Of a stretch of 64,000 bases of DNA, positions 50,229 through 64,000 are shown piece after piece. The notes under the pieces are model-generated. The model made no database searches, was not told the origin of the DNA, and was given only the letters and a program-made list of their open reading frames with translations. The DNA is from Lithobates sylvaticus (Eukaryota; Chordata; Amphibia; Anura; Ranidae), in assembly GCA_028564925.1 (NCBI GenBank), contig CM053030.1, positions 376,992,945 through 377,056,944 on the forward strand, in the 5' to 3' direction. The position numbers and the translations under genes are program-made. How positions within the stretch are numbered: position 1 is the first letter of the stretch; each line of letters begins with the position of its first letter.

Positions 50229-51621
50229 GGTGCCCTGCAATTTCTGCAGTCTGAGACTTACATTAACACAGATAAGCTGTCAGAGAAAAGTATAGATTTT
50301 CTGCAGGTATGAGGAGTTTCTTCCCCCTCCTCCCTTTTATTCTTCACAGACTGGATGTACACAGGTTTTCCAGCCAGAAAGAGGGAGAGCGCTGCCTGTC
50401 ATGGGCTTTTTCACCCCCCACTGAGTTTAATGTAATGTGAGCTGACTCACACAGGTTATTCTGTTCCTCCCTGTGTTCCTATTGGCAGGAGGAATACAGG
50501 CAATTAAAGGAGCATTTACAGGAACCAATCGATGCGGCTTTAACAAGCAGCTGATGCACAGGGATCAACACAGATCTGATGAAGCGGCTGTTAGCCCCTG
50601 TTGTCCCCAGATGTGATCCCTTACCTTCCCTGCCAGCAGGAGTGCCAGGGGTGTCTCCTTGTTCCATAGTGGGTGGAGAAGGATCCACAGCAGAAGCAAT
50701 AGAAACTGATCTGCAGGAGACAGAAGCAGTTAAATAGGAGAGAGAGGCCAGTGAGCCTACTGTGCCAGAGCCAGTGGAGCAGAGGAAATGAAGAGTAATT
50801 TCCCATTTCAAGAGACTGCCCTGAGACGTGTTGAGTCAGAGCTCCAAAGAAATTCTCCTCTCCCCTCAAGAAATTCTTTACATGCCTGACCTGTTCACCA
50901 CTGCTTTGGTAAAGGGCAACCCTGACTCACCCCTTGGAACAACTGGTAGGGTCATCCCTATAAAGTGGGCCTGTAGGCAGAACAACCTTCCTTCCTATGC
51001 TCATTGGTGGGAGGTTCCTCTGCCAGGTTCTTATGCAAATACAAACTGTTTGTTTTCCTGTGTACATTAACCTGTTTCCAGAGTAACGGACTGAACTAAC
51101 TTGAAGGTGTGTTCCAGCTGTAAAAAATGTCTTTAAAAGTCAGCAGCTACAAACACTGTAGCTGCTGACTTTTAATAAGGACACTTACCTGTCCAGGGCG
51201 CCCATGATGTCGCCCCCCCCCCCCCCCCGAGGCCGATACGTCCCTCATATTGAGTGCCGGCGCCGCCATCCTCACTAAGGGAAACAGGCAGTGGAGCCTT
51301 GCGGCTTCACTGCCCGTTTCCTACTGTGCACGTGCGATTTGCGCGGCGCTTTGTGAATGGGGCGCTCTGTGTTCTGGGACACACACAGTTCCCAGAACAC
51401 AGCGCGCCCCATTCCCCAGAAGACAACGCGAGGAGGAGAAGACTGAAGATCACCGCAGAATAGGAAGAGGATGATCTGCCTAGCAACAGGCATTTCTGGT
51501 AAGTTCATTTTTTTTTCAAATGCTTTTTAATGTATTTAAAGGATTGTTTTTATGTATTTTTTTTTTACGGTGGCCCTCCACTTTAAGCAGCTCCTTCAGG
51601 GGTATCGCTATCTATCTATCA

Positions 51622-51691
<70 letters not shown>

Positions 51692-54600
51692 ATATCTATC
51701 TACAGTATCTATCTTATGCAGCAGTAACAGGTATTTTCCACAATACAAATAATCAAGAATGCAGTGCATGGACCACTTTCTTATTTTAGAGCTAGACTGG
51801 AGGAGATGAAATATAGTTATATATTTTTGTTTACTATTAACATGATCTATAACAGTACAAACCAAGGTTGTACAGATAATATTTGTATGATTTTATAAAT
51901 ATTGTGTAATGCAAAATAAGAAAAATATATTTAGAGCGTAAGTTTGTCTTTCGCTGAGCTGTATAGGAGTCGAGAAATAAATGCTGCATGTAACATTATG
52001 ACACAATTTAGATTGGCTTATCACTCATCCTCTCAACATTATGAAAGAATAAGGAAACTCTGTTCAATAATACAGTATTTTTTATTTCTACTGTGCCTTC
52101 AGAGATGGGATTTCATTACGATTGCCAAAGTCCCTCAATTCCAAGGAGATTCAGGTTTCTCTATATATTAATGTTTTTTTTTTTTTTTCTCTATTTTAAT
52201 CTCATTTTAGAAAATACAAGTACATAAATGTATAAAAAAGCAATTTTAGCACAGAAAACTCTTTCTTTTATAATATTCTGTCCTTTCAAGTACCATTAAG
52301 TCTAAAATTCAAGTGAACATTATTAAACAAGCTGTAAACACATTTTGTTAACATTTAGTGTGTGTTGAAGTGTCTCTTTAAGTACACAACTTTAAATATC
52401 TGGCATTATATTTACATTTACTAAGAGCCCAATTGCATTCTGTTATATAACATCATGCAGTTAAAGCAAAAATGTTTAAATAGGAAGTTTACTTTATAAG
52501 CTATGCCTACAATAAGGCACCCAACAGCAAAGGACTAGTCATTAGCATTGCCTGTAGTCTCCCGCCTAATATTTCCCCCTTTAAGCCCACTTTTCAGACC
52601 TGAGCAATTTTTCATGCATTTCTAGAAGCACAAGAATGCTTGATAAAAAGATTTACATTTTACAGTGCCTTGAAAAAGAAATTTTGTCATGTTACAACCA
52701 AAAATGTACATGTGTTGTATTGGGATTTTATGTGATAGACCAACACAAAGTGGCACAAAATTGTGAAATGGAAGGAAAATGATAAATGGTTTTCAAAATA
52801 TTTTACAAATAAATATGTGAAAAGTTTGGCGTGCATTTGTTTTCAGCCCCCCTGAAATAAATATGTGAAAAGTTTGGCGTGCATTTGTATTCAGCCCCCC
52901 TGAGTCAATACTTTGTAGAAGTACCTTTCTACAAAGGTACTTCTACAAAGTATTGACTGGGGGGGGGGGGGCTAAATAATGCACGCCTAACTTTTCACAA
53001 ATTTATTTGTAAAATATTTTGAAAACCATTTATCATTTTCAAGTCTTTTTGGGTATGTCTCTATCAGCTTTGCACATCTAGAGAGTGACATTTTTGCCCA
53101 TTCTTCTTTGCAAAATAGCTCAAGCTCTGTCAGATTGGATGGAGAACATCTGTTAAGAGCCAGCCCAGTCTCAAGGCTTTTGCAGACTCTAAAGCCCCAT
53201 ACACACGGTCGGATTTTCCGATGGATTCTGTCCTATCAGACAATGTTGTTGGAAATTCCGACCGTGTGTAGGCACCATCGGACAGTTTCCATCGGATTGT
53301 CTGACGGACAAAGTCCTATCTCCTGCTGGATAGATTTTTTGACAACAAAGTCCGATCACACCAAATCCGATTCGTGTGTAGCGAATTCCGACGGACAAAG
53401 TGCTACGCATGCTCAGATCACATTACAAGACCAAAGCTATTGGCTACTAGCCTCTACGTAGTCCCGTCGTAGGCAACAAACGTCACCACGTTCAGAATGA
53501 TCGGATTTTCCGACAACTTTGTCCGACCGTGTGTACGCAAAACCAACATCGGACAAAGTACGACGGACATGATCCGACGGACCTGGTCCTCGGATAATCC
53601 ACGCGTGTGTATGGGGCTTAACAGGTTGTCTTCGAAGATTGCCCTGTATTTGGCTTCATCCATCTTCCCATCAACTTTGACCAGCTTCCCTGTCTCTGTG
53701 GAAGAAAAGCATTCCCACAACATGATGCTGCCACCACCACATTTCACGTGGGGAATGGTGTGTTCAGGGTGATGTGCAATGTTAGTTTTCCGCCACACAT
53801 AGCGTTTTTCTTTTAGGACCAAAAAGTTCAATTTTTTTTCCCATCTGACCTTCTTCTACTTGTTTTCTGTGTCCTCCACATGGCTTTTTTCAAACTGCAA
53901 TGGTACTTCTTATGGCTTTCTTTCAACAATGTCTTTCTTCTTGCCACTCTTCTATAAAGGCCAGATTTGTGGAGTGCACGACTAATAGTTGTCCTGTGGA
54001 AAGATTCTTCCACTTGAGCTGTGGATCTCTGCAGCTCCTCCAGAGTTACCATGGGCCTCTTGGCTGCTTCTCTGATTAATGCTCTCTTTGCCCGGCCAGT
54101 TTAGGTGGACAACCATGTCTTGTGAGGTTTTCAGTTGTATACTCTTTCCATTTTTGGATAATGGATTGAACAGTGCTCCATGAGATGTTCAAAGTTTGGG
54201 ATATTTTTTCATAACCTAACCCTGCTTTAAACTTCTCCATAACTTTATCCCTGACCTGTCTGGTGTGTTCCTTGGCCTTCATGATTCTGTTTTCTCACTA
54301 AGGTTTTCTAACAAACCTCTGAGGGTTTCAGAGAACAGCTGTATTTATACTGAGATTAAATCACACACAGGGGGACTCTACTAACTAGGTGACTTCTGAA
54401 GACAATGGGCTCCACTAGATTTTAGTTAGGGGTATCAGAGTAAATGGGGCTGAAAACAAATACACACCACACTTTTCAGATATTTATTTGTAAAAAAATT
54501 GAAAACCATTTATAATTTTTTTCCACTTCAGAATTAAGTGCCATTTTGTGATGATCTATCACATAAAATCCCAATAAAACAAATTTACGTTTTTTGGTTG

Positions 54601-57600
54601 TAACATGACAAAATGTGGAAAATGTCGAGGGGTATGAATACTTTTACAAGGCACAGTATCTATAGGGCCTGTTCTTAACTATCTTATTACAACTTGTTCT
54701 GCACTGTGTCTCTTTGTGGAAACAGCCATCTTGGTAAAGACAGGGTTTTTCTACCTCATGTCGAAGCCTCAAGCAAGGAAGAAAAAAAGCAGAAAAGTAA
54801 TGACATCATCAAATCTCTCCCCAAATTTTGTGAGAGAAATAGTCAAAGGCAGCAGTGCTGTAGATGATCTAAAGCTGTAGCTAGAGCTATATAGAGCTGC
54901 ACAGCTCTAAAGTCATAGTCACAGGAGAGCCTAGACACACTCACATACCAAATAATGCACTGCTATTTTCAAGGGTAAATTCAAGATAGAATTTAACATT
55001 TTCAGGGTACTTCTAAGGCACAATTAATATTACCAAATGCTCCCAATAAAACTGTTTGTGTCCTAGTTCACTTGATTGTTGACAGAATGATGGGAGATGC
55101 CATTGCTTACTTATTTTTTTTAAGGTGCAAGATCTGAGGCTTTCATTTTAATCCTGGCTTTACTAGCTAATGAGTTGCTAACCTGGAACAAGTATGCAGG
55201 CTGAGAGTTCAGAAATATCAGACTCGACCGGCTGCATGCTTGTTTAATGTCAGGGACTCAATAAGCAGTGGAAATAGAATCAGAATGACAGACCCACAGC
55301 TCACATCTTTGAAAGAAGCAAACAAAACCGCAATGACAGCTGCAATTTTTGTATTGAAACCACTTTCAATGTGTCTGCTTTAAAGTAGCCTTTTGAAGTT
55401 TTTCTGGAAAATAACAATTTCATTTTTTTGATTTACTTTTCATTTTAAATGTTTTTATTAAACCACATTGTATTTTTTCTGACAATTTTTGATGTTCGTA
55501 TTACTTGCATTTCAAATTGCATTGTAGGTGTATTTTTCAATGTCTTCATGCAGAATTATTCTACACATAACTAAATGGGACATAGTCCAATCATGTTTGT
55601 ATACTATGAAAACTTCACTTTAAGCTATCTTGAAAATACAGTCATGCAATCAGTCAAATGTTTCCTGATTTCTACATTCAAATCATGATTTCCACTTTAC
55701 AAATAATATGATTTGTTCACAGAAGCTTTGATTTTTCTAAAATTAGTGATTTACACTATACAGTTTGGTCTTGGCAGCAGAGCCAGCCCTGGCAAGTACT
55801 GTAGTCAACCACTGATAAGCGACCCTTTAGTATACAGTGGCTCATATGAAAAAAAGATTAGACTGCACCTAAAGTATATCCATAGCTACAGTAGAACCTT
55901 TATTCTATGTTGGGGAGGAGCTGTCTGTGTCTCCAGTGGAGACTTCACCCTCTGTATTTGACCAGCTGACCAATGCCACCTGAATATGGGACATATAAAA
56001 TGTTACTCTTGTAACCAAAACATTAGGTGAAGGGAAATCTTCCAATGGAACACCTCTTCTAATGATAACTGTCTACTAGGCAATATCATCTCTATTCAGA
56101 GAGCTTTTCTCTCACTGATCTTGTTGGTTTTCCAGGAGAGAAAGTAAAAGTAAATCTCTCCAATGGGACAAAGATAGAAAAAAAAAGAAACTGAGATTAT
56201 ATCGATTTCCTACACAAGTAAAGCATAAGGCTATTGAACAACATTCAAAGTAAATTAACTTACAGTATGGACAGCCATAGAGTTCCACTCTTAATCCTAT
56301 CTGTCCCTCTTCATTCCAGTCCAGGGGAACAATGCGTATATAGCGAGCTACCACCGGATGTTGCAGGTCATGTCGGACAACGGTGTCTGAATTTCCATTA
56401 CCGGGAAATGCCTGTTGAAAAATAGGTAGTATGGATCAAACAAATTCTTAGTCTTCCCAATCAGACAAAAAGTAATGTAATGTTGCAGCAAGTCACAAAT
56501 GGAAGGCAGCAGCTGGGGGTTGATCTGGGTCAAACATTTTATAAACATAGCCAGTGCACATCTCTGTCTTGAAAGTATATACAGACCTTGAATAATGCCT
56601 ATAAAGATGACTCCCTCCTTTAATAAACGTATTGTGAGGAGAGGTCCTTTGATCTCCATAAGAAGTATTACATACCTGAAGGTGTTCAATTTTACTAAAG
56701 GATAAGTCCACCCTAACACTAAAATCTCTACATCTACAGACATCCACAATCTAACACTAACCTATCTAACCCAGTAAAGAAGAAATCAGTATACATACCT
56801 TTTTTAAAGTGGATCCGATCTGATCCCACACTGAGCTGTCAGCTGCAGCTTCGCTGTGGAAGTGGGTACAGAGGACACAGCTGACAACAGAAGCCCCATT
56901 CATTTCACAGCCATTGTGGGCTATGTCCTCTGCAGAGCTTTCACAGCCAGAAGCTTCAAAAAGCTTTAAAAAAGGTATGTATACTGATTTCTTCTTTACA
57001 GAGTTAGATAGATTAGTGTTAGATTGTGGATGTTTGTAGATGTAGAGATTTTAGTGTTAGGGTGGACTTATCCATTAAGCTGGCCATAGATGAGTAGAAA
57101 AATTACCGAAAATTAAAAAAATAGAAATGTTCTTTTGATCTAACATTCAATGGCCCTATCATTGTATTGTCAATTTTCCAGCAAATTTCAATATTTTTCC
57201 AAACATTTTACAAAATGAAGAACTGAAAACTGGCTTGGGCAGGAAGGGGGTGAAAATGCCCTGCATTGAAGTGGTTAAATTGTGACAGCGGGTGGGGGGA
57301 AAAGATCCCTGGCCCGCTGTCACAATGGAGAAATGGGGGGATGTCGGGGCTCCTGGATCAGGAATATTACAGCCTAAATATGCGTGTAACATGCAACATG
57401 TTAGGAAAGGGGAACTTATTGTTTAAACAATCAATTCGAAAATCGTTTGTCCAAAAAAAAATCTGAAATTTGCCTTCATTCAATTTCAATCATGAAATGA
57501 AAATTGACTGTCGCAGTAAGCACCTTAACCCCACAAAAATTGAACATTTGGTCTAAAAACTAAATTTTTGTTGGATGGCCAATTTTAGAATATAATCTGC

Positions 57601-60600
57601 TTTAGTAATAATCTGAAGCCACCTATAGGCGTTTATACAAATCATGCTGAAGTTATTATATCCTGTTTTTATGGCAGATGCTGGGATGTTTTTGCGTTGA
57701 AAGTTTTAGCACTCCCTGATGGTGAAGAAGCTTTCTGGCTCATTCCTGACAGAAGATAGCAGCTAGGTCTGACACAATCAGGAAGTGTCAAAGCTTTGTC
57801 TGTCGGAACAATTCAGCATTCAGCCACAAAAACAGGACATTAGTGGCTACTGCAGGTATTTGCAGGCTCCTCTAGGAATTTTAAAGTGGAGTTCCACCCT
57901 TCTGCTCATTTGTTTCCTCCCCCCTCCAGTGCCACAATTGGCACCTTTCGGGGGGGGGGGGGCATCCTGTTCCCACTTCCGGGAGCCACAGCTGCAGATT
58001 TTGACATCACGGTCTGGCTTCCTCCTCTTCCCCCTGTCGCCGGGCCAGTAGGAGAGAGGAGCGGTGCCTCACGCATGTGCAGTAGGGTTCCCAGTGTGAA
58101 GCCGTAAGGCTACACTGCCGGGTTTCCTTACCCCCAATGGCGGCGGCAGCACTCGACAGCTGATGGAAACATCAGCTGCGGTGCAGACATCGCTGGACTC
58201 CAGGACAGGTAAGTGTCCTATTATTAAATGTCAGCAGCTGCAGTATGTGTAGCTGCTGGTTTTTAAATTTTGCAGCGGTGGGCGGATCTCTGCTTTAAAT
58301 ATATCAGAAACTTCAGCAGTGCAATCATTCTGTAACTTAAATCTATTCTTCTCCACCTGGGAGTTTAAGATGTCCCTGTCCCCCTTTGCATGCTCCAACA
58401 AAAAAGAAAAGAGAAAAGAAAAAGAAAGAGTGGTATTATGGCAAACACAGGCATGCAGGACCGGGAAATCAAGCACACAAGACCATTAGAGTCCCAAAGA
58501 GACATAATGAACTGCTAGTTTTACTTCTCCAGCATCCACTAAGAAGTAATATTGGTTATGCCTGGTCTGATCTATAATTTAGTTACTCATTCACATAAAC
58601 ACAAGGGCACAACATGGAGAATTCTGAGATACCTTAGTCTATGCAAGGACTCCAATATTTACCAATATTATGAAAAAGGTTGCCATACACGCGCAGTCTG
58701 GTTTGAGCTACAATACATTTTACTTAAAGCCTAACTCCAGATTTCTTGTGACTTTAAATAGTTCATTTAAACCAAACTGGTCCAAGCAAATAATTTCCTT
58801 CACTAACATATGCTGTGAACATTATATGAACTGTAAGTAGCATCACCTACACAGCGCTGGGTTTTGGCAGCAGGATGGGGACTTTCTGTCCTGCTCCCGG
58901 AAGAAAATTGAGTCCCACCTCTCTACCTCAATCAATCAGAGGAAGCCTTGTATAGTATTCATTGATGAAATACAAAGCTTCCTGTGACTGACTGAGCATA
59001 AATCAACCTGACTCGATTTTGTTCTGGGAGAGGAAGGGGAAGTCTCCATCTCACTGCCAGAGCACAGTGCTGTATACTTTATGTAGCTGAAAGAAACACA
59101 AATATCCGTCCCGCAGTGTCAATGGCAGTGTGGGTAGGGCTTTCATGTGTCTTATGAATGGCTTTGATCAGTGTCTTGTCAGCCTTTGCTGACGTGGGCT
59201 ATTCATTAATCATCAGCTGAAGCAAAGCTTATAGCAAAAGGGAATTCAACATACAATACAACATAAGGCATACTGAACTGGCCAGCTGCAAATAGTTCTG
59301 TTCCACCATATGCCTAGGTGGTAGAAAAAAAGGGTTAAATAGCCTGCAAGTAAAGCAAAATACCTGTTTCTGTGTTAGATATACTCTTAGCTCCTCGGTT
59401 CTGTTGTGGCCGGACAAAGCACAGCAATTTTGCAGAATGAGAGGTGTCATCCCTTCCCAGTTTTCTTTTGATAAATTACTCAGACCCATTAACTCTCCTA
59501 TCTCCACATGATAAAGACTAATTATTATGTAGTCCCAACATAATAACTATGAGGTATACTAACTCTCTTTGTGATAACATATTAAGTGTGCACAAAACAC
59601 AGCTCTGAATTTCAGACATGATTAACGGCTTTTTTGCACCTATTGCACAGATATAACAAAAACATTTTTGGTGTATATTTAATTAATGGTATATTTAATT
59701 AATGAATTAAGGCTGGGTTCACACCTATGCAAATTGGATGCGTGTTTCCCTGCATCCAATTTGCATGACAGTAGATTTTGCCTGACAGGAGATTGTGACC
59801 CATTCTCTATGAAGCCAGTTCACATATCTCTGTTGCGGTTGTGGAGCGGCTTGCACAGGAATGCTGTGCATCTTTAGCTCTGTTTCAGGGCTGAGTTCAG
59901 GCAAAGATTTGACCCTGATTCGTCCCTGAAACGGAGAACAGGGATGCACCGGACCCCTGCTGTGAGCCACATCTGTCAGAGGTGTGAACCCAGCCTAAAA
60001 CATTTGTTGCCCCAAATGTCATGTTCCTGATATGTGGCTGCTGTACCATATACTTGTATGATAAAGGATCCTGTTCTCTTTGTATTGCTTCCTTTGTGTG
60101 AAATACCTGGTGTACTTGCTAGTTCCCTTGCTTTCCTCATAAAAACTGACCACACTAAGCAGGGGAACACACCATGTCCAGTTCTCTAGCTATGCTGGGC
60201 ACTCAGTGTGCTTTCCTCCAATGATCAGATTTGTCCTGACATGCCCCAACTGCACAGCCATTCACTGGCAAGCTCAGTGTGTGGCAGCTTCTCTTCCCCC
60301 CAGCTCGTGTGCAGCTGAGAACAGAGGGGATATGATCATTTATAAAAAAGGGGAAAAAACTGTATTTATAATTTTTTTATAAGCATACAAAAATGTTTTG
60401 CTTTTTATTTCTATTTTAAACTGAATAGGTTGTTTTACAAGGTAATCGTTTACAATCACTTTACTATTTTAAATTATTTGTTAGGGTCTACATACATGTT
60501 AGCTACCACCAAGGCAACAATCTCTTTAGTTGTCCACAGAGGTGAACGGTGGCTATACTCCACGTGCTAACATACATCAGAATACTATTACTCAAACTTC

Positions 60601-63600
60601 CTATGACAAGCTTATTCACCCATGTGATTTGGTCCCTAGAGACATATTACACATGTGATGTGCTTTGTTTGCCATATTAAAGGCATATCAGACTGCCCTA
60701 CCATGACTGTCTCTGACAGTAAATGGCCAATGCCACTGTCATAATTTGAAGGAATGTACATTTTCAATGTCAGGTCTGAGTACCGGATAGCTAACTGTTC
60801 AAGATAATGATCCTCCTGGGTTTTACAAACCAATGCACAAAGTTGATAAGCTTTGACACAGGGACATTTGTGGACTGCAGATTGAACACAACACAATGCA
60901 CTCTAGCTATGAAACAAACCAGAAAAGATATCACATTAAAGACCTTACATGTAAATATATATATATTTTTTAAGTAAAGTAAATAGACACTTGTCATGAC
61001 AAAATGCAATAACATTATCTCACAGAAACTAAACTAATTTCTAGAGTTTTGAGTCATAGCCATATTAAGCATTGGGGAATCCACAAGTTAATAAAACATT
61101 GATTGAAATCAGATACCATGGCATTGTTTATAATGTTTTTTTTTCTCTTGGCTTGTTTGTGTTGGGGTAGGAAGATGACATGCAAGGCATAATTATAACC
61201 TGTTGGTGCCAAGAGCAATATCCAGCATTTCAAACATTGCTTAACATCTTGAAACTGAAAATTAAATCAGTAACACTTCCTCTAAACAGCGAAAGCTTCC
61301 AAAATACAGGAAAGTGTGTCAAGAGTCCACTATGTATGAAAGACTGGCACAGGATCTGCCTTTTTATTTTGAATGTTTTAATATTGAAATGCTGATTGCA
61401 ATCTGCTGTCTATAGCTAATGTCTTGTTCCTACAGCAAAGGCCTGGAATAATTAAGGGTTTCATAACTGTTTAAATGCAGGGGAGGCTTTACATTCATTT
61501 GGGTTTTATAGTGAATAAACCACAATATTCCAGTGCTGGAAATATTTTTCAATTTTAAAGACCTCACTGTTTAGACTTTAAAGTTCAATACAGCCACTTA
61601 GAAAATGTAAGAATTTGTAAACTGACAAGGTCAAGACAACAAACAGAACAAATGTTTGAAACATGCATGGAACATTAATATCTATAACTTGCACTGGTCA
61701 GTAACCAAACCTACAAATAATTACCGTTTATAGCTTACCGGATCAAATACAGTTAGAATAATATAAAAATTCTTTATTTATTTTTTTGTATTATTATTTT
61801 TTGTCTTTGTCTGGTCTTTGCCAGTAAAGTGTTACATGATAAAATACCACATGGACCAGGGATAGAAAACATTACCAAGCGTTACAACTTTCCAAGAATA
61901 TTAAGATATTTTTTTTTCTCCCTCTCCCATCCCTTTCAACGATAGAGAGCCATATATGTACTAGATGCAGAGAATAACTAGACCAACCACACAATGCTAT
62001 TGAGAACCAACAGTGGCAATATTGGAGAGTAGGGATGAGCTTCGAGTTCATTGCCTGTTTGCCTGTTCACTAAACAGAGAACAATTTGGGGTGTTCACAG
62101 CAAATTCAAAAAGCCGTGGAACACCCTGTAAAAGTCTGTGGGAGAAATCTAAAGTGCTAATTTTTAAGGCTTATATGCAAGTTATTGTTATAAAAAGTGT
62201 TATGGGACCTGGGTCCTGCCCCAGGGGACATGTATCAATGCAAAAAAAGCTTTAAAAATGGCTGTTTTTTCGAGAGCAGTGATTTTAAAAATGCTTAAAG
62301 TGAAACAATAAAAGTGTAATATTCCTTTAAATTTCGTACCAGAGGGGTGTGTATAGTATGCCTGTAAAGGGGCGCATGTTTCCCATGCTTAGAACTGTCC
62401 CTGCACAAAGTGTAATTTCTGCAGGAAAAAAAGGCATTTAACCACTTGACCACTGGGCACTTAAACACCCTTAATAAGCAGACCAATTTTCAGCTTTCGG
62501 TGCTCTCACACTTTGAATGACAATTACTCATTCATACAACACTGTATCCATATGAAATTTTTGTCCTTTTTTTCACACAAATAGAGCTTTCTTTTGGTGG
62601 TATTTAATCACCTCTGGGTTTTTTATTTTTTGCGCTATAAAAGAAAAATGACTGAAAATTCAGTAAAAAAATTAATTTTTCTTCGTTTTTGTTATAAAAT
62701 TTAGCAAATTTGTAATTTTTCTTGATAAATTTTGGCCAAAATTTATACTGCTACATATCTTTGGTAAAAATAAGTACAAATTGGGGTATATTATTTGGTC
62801 TTTGTGAAAGTTATAGAGTCCACAAGCTATGGTGCCAATATCTGAAAATTGATCACACCTGAAGTACTGACGGCCTATCTCATTTCTTGAGACCCTAACA
62901 TGCCATAAAAGTACAAATACCCCCCAAATGACCCCTTTTTAGAAAGAAGACATTCCAAGGTATTTAGAAAGAGGCATGGTGAGTTTTTTGAAGTTGTCAT
63001 TTTTTCCCACAATTCTTTGCAATATCAAGATTTTTTTTAATTTTTTTTTTTTTCACAAAATTGTCATATTAGCAGGTTATTTCTCACACACAGCATATGC
63101 ATACCACAAATTACACCCCAAAACACATTCTGCTATTACTCCTGAGTACGGCGATATCACATGCGTGAGACTTTTACACAGCGTGGCCACATACAGAGGC
63201 CCAACATGCAGGGAGCACCATCAGGTGTTCTGGAGCACCCAGGACAATTCTGACATTTCTCTCCTACATGTAAAAATCATCATTTATTTGCTAGAAAATT
63301 ACATAGAACCCCAAAATATTATATATGTTTTTTTAGCAAAGACCCTAGAGAATACAATGGCGGTCGTTGCAACTTTTTATCTAGCACGGTACTTGCGCAG
63401 CAATTTTTCGAACGTGTTTTATTTGGAAAAAAAATGTTTTGTGCTTTACAAAAAACAAAAACAAAACAAAATTTAGCCCAATGTTTTTGCATAATGTGAA
63501 AGATGAAGTTACGCCGAGTAAATAGATACCCAACATGTCACGCTTCAAAATTGCACACACTCGTGAAATGGCGCCAAACTTCGCTACTTAAAAATCCCCA

Positions 63601-64000
63601 TAGGCTTTAATTTTTTTTACTGGTTACATGTTTTGAGTTACAGAGGAGGTCTAGGACCAAAATTATTGTTCTCGCTCTAACGTTCGCAGCGATACCTCAC
63701 ATGTGTGGTTTGAACACCGTTTTCATATGTGGGCGGGACTTACGTATGCGTTCGCTTCTGCGTGCGAGCACACGGGGACAGGGACGCTTTAAAAAAATAT
63801 ATATATATTTTACTTTATTTATTTTAGTTTGACCCTTTTTTTCCCCCCAAAACATTTTTTGATCACTTTTATTCCTATTACAAGGAATGTAAACATCCCT
63901 TGTAATAGGAATATGGCATTACAGGTCCTCTTTACAGTGAGATATGGGGTCAATAAGACCCCACATCTCACCTCTAGGCTGGAAAGCCTGAAAAAAAAAA

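Overview
The window looks like about 64 kb of vertebrate intron, on the evidence most likely from a ranid-type (true) frog. There is no bacterial or viral gene density, almost every open frame is a shadow of a repeat, and the repeats are amphibian in style: Tc1/mariner elements, TTAA- and TWA-flanked MITEs, L1- and CR1/L2-type LINEs, and large GC-rich elements with internal tandem arrays. The species call is inference from recalled repeat families.

The anchor is one host exon on the minus strand at 56264-56411. It is 148 bp, begins in phase 0 after an AG, ends in phase 1 before GTAAGT, and encodes the end of a discoidin (F5/8C) domain that best fits exon 4 of CNTNAP2 (Caspr2). The window is therefore read as 3' part of intron 3 (56412-64000), exon 4, and 5' part of intron 4 (1-56263), with the host gene running right to left.

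Layout on the + strand: CR1/L2 and L1 LINE fragments (0.5-2.4 kb); a Harbinger-like MITE (3.0-3.4); plain intron (3.4-6.6); a decayed Tc1 element (6.6-8.2); a LINE scrap and a MITE (8.2-9.6); a composite repeat with an 83-bp-arm hairpin and an intact 127-codon DAPP1-like SH2 frame inside a split minisatellite (11.3-13.0); a hAT-like MITE (13.5-14.2); a decayed full-length L1 (14.8-20.1); several MITEs and an RTE-like LINE (20.6-25.8); a long element with a 42-bp minisatellite (26.7-28.6); two copies of a GC-rich element with 21-bp-type arrays (28.6-29.4 and 40.9-41.8); a TTAA element beside a truncated Tc1 (30.5-32.8); foldback repeats (33.0-34.3); a perfect 39-bp-arm hairpin (36.0-36.1); another L1 3' end (38.6-39.8); an apparently intact Tc1 element with a 340-aa transposase (42.5-44.1); a TTAA element holding a broken Gypsy gag fossil (46.7-48.7); two TATC arrays (50.2, 51.6); a Tc1 element invaded by a MITE (52.7-54.7); the CNTNAP2 exon (56.3); more MITEs (56.7-60.0); and a TTAA element nested in another repeat and running off the end (62.0-64.0).

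The most unusual item is the SH2 frame at 12007-12390. It is a stop-free SH2 domain with its phosphotyrosine-binding arginine, placed in a repeat-derived unit flanked by a 16-bp direct repeat. Nested insertions elsewhere supply empty-site comparisons that reveal the target preferences of two MITE families.
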